Source of the DNA: Dipylidium caninum
Lineage: Eukaryota > Platyhelminthes > Cestoda > Cyclophyllidea > Dipylidiidae
Assembly: GCA_017562135.1 (NCBI GenBank)
Contig: QEYB01001312.1
Location: 1,054,001 to 1,118,000, forward strand
DNA: 64,000 nt
Direction: 5' to 3'
Part shown: positions 25,694 through 37,600 of the stretch, one piece after another
How the letters are laid out: every line of letters begins with the position of its first letter
Numbering within the stretch: position 1 is the first letter of the stretch
The notes under the pieces: generated by a model
The model's input: the letters and a program-made list of their open reading frames with translations, nothing else
The model's database searches: none
What the model was told of the DNA's origin: nothing
Made by a program: the position numbers and the translations under genes

Positions 25694-28578
25694 CTACAGT
25701 ACAAACTTAGCTAAATTGGTAGCTAATAAAAGAACACTAACAAAATGGCTACTTTTCTCAGTGGGTGCTACCCTCAACCATTGACAACATAAGGCTTCAG
25801 TAATTTCGTTTAACATGAACTCAAATTATAACGAATCTGTGGGTGTGTTTATCATGATGGATAATTGAAAACTAACTCATAAAGAGAACCCATTTGGTAA
25901 GTATAGAAACAATTCAGCGGAACAATTGGGTTGTTGAGAAGAATTCCGGCGAAACAAGATGTTAATACTTAAGCTTTAGACTGAAAAGAGTTGCGCATTT
26001 AAACTGGCATCGTGTCACTTATTTGAGTCGCTGACGTTTGGGAAATTAATATCACTACAGTTTAAACGAGACCAAGTTAGAGAGCTCTTTGAGTTACTCA
26101 CGGGGCGTGGGTCACGCGTGAGATTTACACTCATCGACCTTCAGCAGTTTCATAACGAGAGCGTTGTATGCTGCCAAACAATTGAGGATAATAAGAAATC
26201 AAAATGTATCATAGAAAATTTAGTGTTGCGAGGAATTGTAAATATTTATGCTGAATGACGAGCGTAAGGGGAAGCAATTTGATCCTGAGCAGTACAGTTC
26301 TAACACACAAAAACAACATAAGAAATTCAAGATGGCGTTATTTGAGGAGAAATCAGTATGGCACCTATATAATAAATAAAATTACGTTTCGCTGCGATGC
26401 AACTGGTGTGGATAGAGACAGAGCTAAAGACGTACACGCGGCTAGCAAAATATTATATTATTATTAATATTAAGACCGCAATCGCTCACATGAGTATGCA
26501 TGCAGCTTAGACGGAATTCCAAAAATCTTTAACAAGCTTGTCAAATGCACGACATATAGCCGCGCGGCCATAGCGACAACAATGTCTATTATGATCGATA
26601 TCAGTCTCAATGAAGCAGCAGTTAAAAAACACAATACTGCAGTAAGCCGCGAAGTCAGCCGCGATTCCAAAGACTATAGTGAATGAACGCACTACGATTC
26701 GAACCTGGCGAGAAGATTAAGACCAGGCTGTAATAAGGCAATACAAATCTAATAAATATCAAGTTTAAAACCGTTTGGGTAAAACCAATGTCGGGAGGAA
26801 AAATATCTGTATTGATCCACCAGGATTTGACGAAAGGTTATATTCCTCTACTAGAAAAGAACTATAGCTAATTAAATAGGTGTTGTAAGAATCAGTTTGT
26901 CATCGCATTTTGCTGGTGCTACAGTTGTTATATCGAAGAACTAAAAGCTATAAGCTATTTGCGTGAAATTGGGTAGTACCCGCTGGCGAAGTTTAAAATT
27001 CAATATTTTAACTCTTCCATCAAAAGATACAAGGTTTCGAGAAAAGTATGTCGAAGAATATTAAGGTCAAAGTATATAATATGTAACATTATCGCACTCC
27101 AGCATGAACATAAATTCTCAAAATTCTCAAATAATTTGTTTTTCGCCTTTAACAGTGACACCAATAGAAGTGATTTACTATGAAATCAACTTTTCCCAAA
27201 TAATTCCCTCTTATTATGGAATTCATTTTTTAATTTATCTAAAGTATTGGAAAGTGAGGTGTGATGAAAGATTAGGTAAATTAAGGTGGCTGCGTATTAG
27301 TTTGAGACGCTCTCCAGAGCCGAGTACGATAGATAAGCTAAAGAAGTTGAAGAGAAAGTCGTTCTACGTGAGTTAAACCGCAACAGGTAGCATATTTCAG
27401 TCGCACTCAAATTTGGAGAGGTAGGTAGAAGAAAGTATATTTCGTTCGACAATATGCCTTTAAGGTGGCGAATTCGGGATGGGAGAGATAGAGTAAAGGG
27501 GAGAGTGTGTATGTCGTAGCACATTATAAACGTAGCAGATCGTTTTGTAGTCTCTGAGGGCGCAAGCCTCTACATCTATAATTTACTTAATTCGGCCTTT
27601 GTACAGTTCTATGAAGTTCGGGTAAGGTGTTAAATCAAAGTTTAATTATAGAAATGCTGAACGGCAGACAGCGGCGCAATTTAGCAAATGTCAGAGTGTT
27701 AACAAATGAAGTTATACCATACCAAAAGTAGTACCCATACAAATGACACATAAAGGCTTTGTGCTTAAAATAACCACTGGTCCAAGCTTTGTGACAAATG
27801 GGAACTACCCCAAATCAACAATTAGACTTTGAAAAGGTTGTTAGTATGAGACTCGCAACACAAACGCATTTTTTGGGCTAAAGAGGGCACTGTGTGTTTG
27901 AAAGTCACGAAATAATGAATGTATTGCAAATAGGCTGGCGTGGAACTCCTTGGGGCAGCTTTGTAAACTAACAATTAAACATTGTCCTCATGGGCTGTGG
28001 TGCGCGGAGTGGTGGGGATAGAGCAGTGTAAACAGCGTGGAAATTTGTGACTCGCAATTAGCTCAGGGTCAATACGGATAAAATTATTAGTTGAGGAAAT
28101 TATTAAAGACCAGGAATCACTGTCATCAACCTTGAAAACGTTTGAATCCCCTCTTGGTCGGCTGCGTCATTTAAAGTTAGGATTTGATAATTGCGTGGAT
28201 TGGGAGATGATGTTTCATGTAAGTGGCTTGTACTTTTCGTCACGCAAATGAATTCCAATTGTGCGCTTAACTCGTTATTTAAGTGGGTTATGCCTTCGGC
28301 TAACCCATTTAGTTGTGTCTTCTATTCCGACTTATTCTCTTTTTACTTCGATGCTTAAGTCGTTGACTTCTTGTACTGTACCCTCTATATCCATATCTCA
28401 GACATCATGCTCTCTCGGTTCTTAAGAGATTGATTTTCGTTTCACGTGCAGCCCCCACGCTATATCGTATTTCGATCTTCGTTGAGACTAATGCCCCTTA
28501 TTTACTCAATATTTTTACGCCGATTTTTAATTTTATTTTCTCATCTGTTGACATTTAATTTCTCATCCATCGCTTATT
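25694..28578. other. Intergenic or 5' region, no gene supported
   Basis: The minus strand should contain the first exon or exons of the ankyrin gene. A candidate reading AAYNALVMKLLKVDE lies at about 26105-26165, but its donor phase does not fit. The plus strand should contain the promoter and 5' untranslated region of the MAM gene at its right end. The sequence is AT-rich and no motif could be assigned. Confidence 0.45.
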
Positions 28579-28683
28579 ATGGTTAGTATCTGTGGAACAA
28601 TTTTTCCTCAATTGTTCATGTTTTATTGTAGGTTTTGACGCCTTTCTGTGTCTTAACTTTTGTGAGTTGGGCTTCTGCCTCAG
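28579..28683 (+). CDS. Predicted start codon and signal-peptide exon
   Basis: An ATG at 28579-28581 sits exactly at an exon end before GTTAGT. A 50-nt intron (28582-28631, ending TTTATTGTAG) follows, then coding 28632-28683. Together they read MVLTPFCVLTFVSWASAS plus one G. This is a compact signal peptide with a hydrophobic core and a plausible cleavage site after ASA. The exon ends in phase 1 with G before GTAAAT, as every A exon requires. The end base matters: a T there would create stop codons with A2, A3, A11, A12 and A13, whereas G gives sense codons with all 17. The alternative is a leader exon further upstream. Confidence 0.55.
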
Positions 28684-31600
28684 GTAAATTTATTACTAGT
28701 AATTTCGTGTAATGCCTTCATTCAGTTTGGAATAATGATGTGAATTTTCACTGTCTTGCTGTTATTTAATTCGTTTGTTCGGTGGAATTAATATTTTATC
28801 TAAAATTCTATTAACTTTGTCAAGATATCTGTGTTTTTTGCCTCCCTCTGGACATTTCACGGATCTCATTCTTCATCCTACATTTTTGGTCATTTACGCT
28901 TACATTAACTGTTTTGCCATTTCTCAGTCTGGAAAGTGCGCAGGGTTTAATCTGCTGGTTAAATTATTTTATTCTTTTTACTTCCGAAAAGTGTACTAAC
29001 TCAGAATCTGATCTGGAATCCGGCAAAGCACTTTTGCTACAATTTCTTCATTATCTTAAATCGGTGACTTTTGGGAACTTCTTATTACTGGATATCTGTC
29101 AACGCCTCCTAAGCGGTGATTTTCACGTTGATCTTGGCTGATGTCATAACTTCCATGACCGTCGCACACATATATACTCCCATAGATACTTGTGCGTTGG
29201 TTAATTTTACTGATTTTGGTTCGTTTGGCCTCCTTCCTCGTAGCCGAATCTCTAAATCCCAAAGCGCAGTGCACATTCGACAAGGGGATGTGCGGCTGGA
29301 GCAATGATCAAAATAACCCGTGGTTACTCACTTTCCAAAACAAGCTCACTTTACAGTCTCTGCCATCAACCTCCAGCTGGCCCATTCTTTGCCTCTCAAT
29401 GAGGGCCCTACAGGAAATCGATTCAAGTGACTCGTGGTTCGCAGATGATGTTACCCTTTCGGCTTCTAAATTTTACCTACAACCGATCAGGACTCGTCTT
29501 CGTAGTCCGAACGTACCCGCATCCCTTAATCTTAGATGCCTCACCTTCTCCTATTTCCTCCAGCTAGATAAACGCGCAGATGGTGCAAAGGATCAAGTGA
29601 TTCTAGGCCTGCTCTTGCAAACGGACGGGTGATTGCTTGTTTCTAATCATTATCTTTTGTCAAGAGGGAGGGGTGAAAAAAACAAGTATATTATTTCAGA
29701 GAGTACTGGAAAAACTTTACAATGTTTTAAGCGCTTGCTACTGTATGTGTACTTTTATAGTCTTGCTGTCATTGCTGCGATGGTTAAAAGGGCTACCTGA
29801 ATTGATTCTGAGACGTATGCTTAAGGCCTTTCACTGAAGAAAACATGAAATCCGAGTTCACTTTAAATCTATTCTTCTTATAGCAAAGTGACGACGTTCT
29901 TTACAACAAAATGAGGTTTTTCGCTTTTGTGTAACCCTTTGGTTTCTGGATCTTGTTTTGCGCAAGATTCTGAGGTTTTAAACGATTCTGAACGTACGTC
30001 GTATGTCCTTCCTTGTTTCACGCATTTCCGCTAGAATCACCTATCAAATCTCTGGCAGTCTGCGATTTCGACGATGGAGATACATGCAGCTGGATGCACG
30101 AAGAAACGGTGTGGACACATCGGTGGACAGTTGAGCGAGGCTAGCTCTGCCTTATGGCTAAAATGCCACCTAGAAAGAAAGTTTCTTCCTGGGTGTCCAG
30201 TCTTTCAAGTGGACAGAGGATGCCCACTGCAGATGCTCGCGTTCGGTTCACCAGTCCTCCCATTTCCGCCGCTGTCGGAGTGAAGTGTATCACTTTTGAG
30301 CATTCCATCAATTTGGGATCAGTAATGATGTCAGCATTAAGTGTATCTGCCCGCATGTTGTCCCTGTTACAGCAGCAAGAAGGGTGCTTTCAAATTTTCT
30401 AATTGCTCCCATTCCTGTTCGATTTCTATCGAAGTTTTGCGAATCTGTTTTATATCACTTGTTTATTCAGTTTTTGATTATATTTCTTTCTAGCGATTTA
30501 ACAAAAATTCATTTCAACCTATTACGCCATAGTCTGATACCTTTCGGTGCAGGTAGCTCCTGTCCATACTGTGTAACACTAGCAGGATCCATTTGGTAGC
30601 ATCTCAATTTTAATCGTCCTTTATCTTACAAAGGTTACTTAAAGTTCTGTGGTCTCGGTACTTCTTATTCCATCCGATTTTTTAATGACATTTTTAGTTG
30701 AACTACCTTTTTTTCCGTTTCACATTTCGTCTCCTGATAATTGCAGTTTGAAACAACTTCTGTCTACTTTTTCGACATTTTCCGCGTTTTATAAATTCTA
30801 TGAATCTTTGTCTTTGGGAAATCTTTTTCGAAAAATGTACTAAAATTCGGGTCCAAACTTTTCTCTTCCCTCATTCTTACTAGAATTATCGTCCATCCAA
30901 CCGCTGGCTGTTTGCAATTTCGACGATGGTGAGATGTGCGGTTGGATTCATGAGGAGGTTCGGTGGACCCATCGCTGGGCAGTCACAGAGGGTTCTCTCT
31001 GTCTCACGTCCAAAGTGCCCTCGACTTTGTATAAAAAGAAGGCATCTTCTTGGTTACCTAGTATCTCTACGAGACAAGATCCCTTGGTAGATATTCGAGT
31101 TCGATTCACTAGTCCTCCGGTCTCTGCTACCTTCGAGTTAAAGTGTCTCACTTTATTATACGCGATTGGGTATGGAAACACGTCGAAATCCGAAGAGTCT
31201 TCCTGCCGTCTAGCACTGCTGAAACAGCAAGAAGGGTGACTTACTTCCCTTTCTTTCGATTCCTTCTCTTCTTTGTGGTCATTTCGGCTTGAATTTTTAA
31301 CCAAATAGGTGTCACTCGGTTAGTTCTCTGACGTCATCCCAATCTTGCATAATCAGAATTATCTGTTTACCGTTTGACTACCGCGCTTACTACTGATCCA
31401 TTTGATGGCACACGGTGAACACATCCGGCTTCATATTTATTAAATCTGTAGGAACCCGCTTTGTGGGCAATTCATTGAATTCTGTTTTCGAAATTACCAA
31501 ACTCATTGGAACAGTCTGGAAGTTATTTTGTATTCTAAAAATCTTTCGTCTCACTATTCTGTTTCATTAAACTCAATCATTTTTCATCGTCTTACCATTC

Positions 31601-34600
31601 GAATCGATGCTACACGTGTTTAATTTCATTTTTCAGTCCCGTGAATAAGCGTGCAACTAACTCCTTCTCTTCGTATTTGACCCAATTTTGAGTAATGCGG
31701 CTCATTTCCACTTGTCCGTATTCCGCCATATTCGCTAAATTTTGGCCGTCCATCCCTCCTTCCCCCCAGCATTTGCTTCGAATGGAATGAACAGGGAAAC
31801 TAAACAACTTGCGATTCAGCACCCCTATTTTCGATGGAGACGTTGACGACCATTGACACTAGGATTTAAACGACAAGGATGTGTACGGTTATTTTCGTAA
31901 GAAAAAGTTTTGATATTGTTGGCCTTCAAGCTAAACGGTAGAACTGTCCTTGTCATTCGATTTCAAGGTTTGTTGCACTTGCAGTATGGACAATTTTACT
32001 TCATACCGATAGATATTACAATTATTAAAAAAATGAGTTTTTCGGACCCGAAAAGCTTTCTACTATATACTGCGGGAGATAGTCTACATATTACATGTTC
32101 TATGTTCGGAAAATGAACGGTCCTTTTAAGATGCTGTAATGCACCTTCCCTTCTATCCAGTGAAAAAGCTACTAAATGGGTCTAACACACGTTTGGCCAC
32201 TGAACCTCTACTGCCCATGTCGAGTTGATTTCCTCTTTTTTGGCCTCCATTGTTCCTTTTTTCGTATTCTGTTTTTTTGGTCAAATTGAACATTGGATTT
32301 ATTCGCGACCTCCCCTTTGCTTCTCTTCCTTTCATTTTTGCTAGTGTCATCGCCGTCAACGATCACACCTCTGGCAGTTTGTGATTTCAACGACGGTGAA
32401 ATGTGCGGTTGGGTTCACGACGAACCTATATGGTCACATCGATGGGTAGTCACAGGAGGCTCTCTGTGTCTTGCAGCGAAAGCGCCCTCTCCACGCAAAC
32501 AGAAAGCCTCTTCTTGGCTTCCTGGCCTTTCCGCCGACCACTCAAATGAAGCAACCGATGTCCATGTTCGATTCACAAGTCCCACCGTTCCTGCTATCTA
32601 TGGACTGAGGTGTATCGCATTTGCGTATTCCATAGCTTTGGGAGCAGCGAAGTCCTCGAAACCCATCCAAGTTTCCAGTAGTCTTTCGTTGCTGCAGCAA
32701 CAAAAAGGGTGCTTAGCGTATATTTTTCCGTTTGTAATTTCCACAATCATTAGGAATGCCTCGATAGTAATTTTATCATCCCTCAGTTTGTGGCGGAAAG
32801 AATTTATTTCTCGTGATTTTCGTTTGATGTTTGAGCAATATTTTAGTAGTCTGTGCTCTCTTTCCTTCGAAGTGAAAAAAATGTAAAACGGTCTGGTAAT
32901 AACACATCTCGTTTTTGAAGTGCTAGTGTATGTGGGAGTGAACATGAAAGGTCTTGGAAAGTTGGAAAATTTACTAACCTTTTCCTTGGTAATCTAGGTT
33001 GTATTAGTTGGTTGAACTCACCAACACTCCCTTTGTGTTGTTGTTTCATGAAGAAATCCCTGTTGCAGTCAGCATGTGTAAATTTGAGAGTATCCTCGAT
33101 GGTTGGAACTCGTAAAGTGACAGTTGCCATCACTTTGGGCAGCCACACAATGAGCACTCTGTTTCCGGAAGCTGGAGAGTTACCTCGATTTGTAAATGAG
33201 GCTTCGTGGTGACTAAATTCATTGGTCCATCCATTTTCACATCACTTGTAATGCAGAACCTTTCATTTCTATATCATTTAGAGGTCTCTACCAATTTAAA
33301 TCCTCTCTCAAGGGTTCTGTGCTCCTACTTGGACATCTTTCGTTATCGACACTCGATAGATGAATTGTTCTCTCCACATTGTATGCGTTACGAGTTCGTT
33401 CTGCCAATTTGAAAATTTGCACACTGCTTCTTGATTAGAGGTCTGATTCAACTTCCGCATGACGCATTGTTTCAATGCCATTTTTAGTGATATTCTCGGT
33501 AGCCTATTACTTCTTGTCGCCTTGTCGTTTATGGCCACCCCCCAACATTCTAAAATACTGGTGTTTTGATGTGAGATATTTTTAAGCCGGCGTTAAGCGG
33601 ATTTCTTAAACGCGCACTTTCTTCCTCTAACTCGATAAGGAAAGGGAAACAAATTGCTGAAGCGGACTATGTCTGGATTGACTGACAAACACATCAATTC
33701 CCTTCATTCAGCTTTCGCTGTACTGATTATATTGCAATAAGAAGACGAGTATTGGAAGTTATGCTGACCATTGATAAGGAAATGACTATCCTTTGTGTTA
33801 ATTTACTTGATGTTCGAAATTTACACTCCAATATTCTTACTTCGAGTTCCCTGTCCTGTTGATAGCAGTTTGAGATCTAACTGCATAGTTCCCTAAGATG
33901 CTGTATTTTGCTGTCGTATTTCCCAATTCTTGTCAGCTGTTTTCATTTTCTCTCCTCTAGACTCAACTCCGAAGCCATATTACATTTGGGCCTTTGATGA
34001 AACCATGAGCGATTGGGTCAATGATGCTGCGAATTGGCATCAAAAGTGGCAGCTCACTGGAGGAGCTGTATGCCTCCAAAATATGTTAGCTAAGCATAAA
34101 CAGAAACTTGAGCAACTGCCTTGGCTCTCCTTGAAGGCTAATAAGGAAGACAAAGGTCTTAAGAAATCAAAAGCTTCTCTTTGGAGTCCGCCAATTCCAC
34201 AACATAGTGGAATGCTTTGTGTAACTATGAATTACATCATCATATCCGATCCTGCTAACGTGGAATCCTGCAGTCTTGCCATGCTGCAACAACAAGACGG
34301 GTGATTAAATATCTCGAAACTGTTCTCTTATTCCTTGCGTTTTGCCCTCCAGTTTGAATTCCTGAGTCTCCCTGATTTTTGACGGCGTTCTTTACTTTCT
34401 CGGATTGTCCGTTTTTGTCGGTTCAAATTTGAGGCTTCGTATTTTGTGAAGGTTGTTCGACTTCTCGTGAAGTACTACCTAGTTCATGTCAAAAGCCTTC
34501 GTTTGTCTTCTCTAGACACATCCGCGAGGCCATTTTTCGTGTGGACCTTCGACGAGAATATGGGAAAGTGGGCCAACGACATTTCAAACTGGCATCAGAA

Positions 34601-37600
34601 GTGGGAACTCATAGACGGTTCCATCTGCCTACACAATGTTTTCACTGAGGTCGAAGAATCCATTGACATGTCTTGGCTTTCCTTAAATAGTAGGCAAGAC
34701 GACACTCATAGGAAGAATTCAAAGGCTCGTTTGTGGAGTCCGCCCATTCCACTTGTTGTTGGAATGCAATGCATCTCGATTGATTATAAGATCAACGTAG
34801 ATTCCAGTGACTCTGAAGTTGGCAGCATTGCTATATTACAACAACAAGACGGGTGATTAAAAGTAACAAATTATCATTGTTGGCACCAGGCTCTTTGGTC
34901 CCTTCACCCTTAATTTGTCGTTCTGATTTATTTCATCACTAATATCCGCGGGGCGCCGCCCCTCCTCCCGCCTTTCACACTTATATTTTTGTTTTTTTCT
35001 TGAATTGTGGCCTCATGATGGTGTTATCTGACGTTAATGTCCCTTACTCCATCAATTTTTTGTCGACATTTCGCCCACAACTTTCGATTACATCGATTGG
35101 TTAGAGATCAGAAGTGAGTGACAGCTCATTTATGAAGTTGGTCCTCTTGTCACTGATAGTAGGCAAAATCTTTGAAATGCAAAGGTCGTGACAAAAAACA
35201 GCATAATTGTAGATTAGAGCATCATATCCGCTTTCGCAGTGTTTGTTTTACAGTCTGTCAGTATCGCAAAAACTGGGGGATTGAAACAATAATTGAACTA
35301 CTTTTCGCTTTACTATGAATTGTTGAATTTTGTCCATATTTTTTCTTTGTCTGTCGGGACATTTTTTTCATTTGATTCATTGGCTCTGGACTTTTTAATA
35401 AGATCTTACTCTCTAAGTCCATTGGTGCAAAGTTTTCGTCTTTGGTCTTTGTGCATTTTGGTTTTATCTCCGTTTCATGTACCTTTTCATGCTCTTTCGA
35501 CTATTTGTGTTTGGACCGCCATTGAAAATCCTGATAAAATAATCACGTGATATCATGAATGAGAAGGCGTGAACGAAGTTATTTGCCCACAGAATATGCG
35601 AAATCGGTTCCTGGCGCAATTTTTTCTCATGCAGATTTTCAGTTGAATGAAGATAGAAATGCCCCAAACGGGGGACCGCACTTCATGAGTTCTTTTTGGT
35701 CTTCTGCATAAAATGTATTTCCAGATAGCTCCAGTATCTGAAAACTTCGAGAATTTTATATCACCACCTTTGAATTCTTGCTGAATAGTGGTGATTTTTC
35801 AATTATCTGCCTGAAGTTTCTGAAATTCTTGCACTATTCCTTAGTGACATCCTTTTTTTAGCTGAAGTCTTGTCAGTCAATTCGTTTTATTTCCTATAGA
35901 CACATCTGTGAAACCATATTTTGTCTGGACCTTCGATGAGGACACAGACGGTTGGGTCAACGATATTTCTAATTGGCATCAAAAGTGGCAATTTACCGAC
36001 GGAACGATCTGTTTGTGTACTGGTTCGGATAAAACTAAAAAGCGGTCTAAGATTATCCCTTGGCTCTCGACGAACGTCAAACATCAAAAAAGCGCTAGAC
36101 CGGCAAAAGCGTCCCTTTGGAGTCAGCCCATCCCACAGGGTGTTGGTATACGCTGCGTCACGATGGACTACAACATTGATGAGGCTTCTATTACAACCGG
36201 AGCCCCTAGCCTTGTCATGTTGCAGCAACAAGATGGGTGACTGTTCTGACCTTCCGCTATGCTTAAATTTTTTTACACGGAGCTCCTCTCACTCTGCCAC
36301 CTACTCTTCACGTCCCCGTTTAATGATTTGGTTTTTTCTAGCGGATTGTTGGCCTTATGGCAGTTTTTGACTTGAACACTCATTTTTTCGATCCTGGGAA
36401 ACAATAATTCGTAATCGAGATCTGTTTCCTCGTCTTCACTCCATCTGTTGCAATATTTGTGATCTGGCGTTCATGTTCTCTGCTCCCTATCAGTTCCGTC
36501 TGTTTTACCTCCCATAGATGTTCCTCCGAAACCATTTTTCGTGTGGACTTTCGACGAAACCACGAGGAAGTGGACCAATGATGCTGCAAATCAGCGTCAG
36601 AAATGGGATCTTGTAAACGGAGCTGTTTGTTTATACAATGCGCCTTCCGTGTCTGATGAGTCGAGCGACGATTTGTCTTGGCTCTCTTTGGTTAATGAAC
36701 GACAAGACCGAGCAAAGAGTACAAAAGCTCTTTTCTGGAGTCCACTCATCCCACACGCTGTTGGAATGCGTTGTATTGCGATAAACTACAGCATCAGTGG
36801 CCATTACGAAGCGTTCGAGACTTCTAGCCTTGCCATTTTGCAGCAGCAAGACGGGTGATTAGATACACTTCAACCTATCGTCTATGTACTCTTTAAAGCT
36901 CCTCTCCTGGTCTCATTATTTGTCCCTGACCTTCATCGTGGAGTCGTTCTCCACCTCCATCTAGAGCGCGTTCCTGACACACTCCGTTTCTCCCTCGATC
37001 AATCTCTTTTAGCCTTTGAATTTTTTTTGCCCTTCATGCTTGAAAGTCCCTTGTCACGTTTGTGTCTTGTCGGTTGTTTCCGCCGTTCCTTTTTCTATTT
37101 TTTAAGTCAAAATTCGTGGTTTTTGTCAGAAGTTTTTCATTTTACATCCTATAGATTCCTCTCCAATGCCATATTACGTCTGGTCTTTCAATGAAAATAC
37201 TGGTAAATGGGTAAACGATGCGGCAAATTGGCATCAGAAATGGGATCTCATCGAGGGAGCCATCTGCTTACACAATACGCCAATTGAACCTAAGACCCCA
37301 TCTGACGACATTCCGTGGCTCTTGTTAAAACCGAAACCGGTAGAACCGTCTGTTGGGAACTCAAAATCACTCCTCTGGAGCCCACCTATTCCGCAAGCTG
37401 TTGGAATGCGTTGCATCTCGATGGACTATCTCATCGAAGTCGACTCCTTAGTTTCCCGGGTCTTATGGTCTTGCAATGCTCCAACAACAGGAGGGGTGAT
37501 TGGTTATATCTTAAATTCTCATCACCTTTCTTTAATTATGGATTTTGGCCTCGTCCTGCCTCTGTTTTTCGTCGGAGTGTTTTTTTTCCAATGGTTGCAT

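Noticed and set aside
29192..29243. Hydrophobic, signal-peptide-like frame directly before A1 (VRWLILLILVRLASFLVA)
   Set aside because: It begins with GTG, has a stop upstream and no ATG. It is the T-rich polypyrimidine tract before the A1 acceptor. A similar stretch precedes A4.
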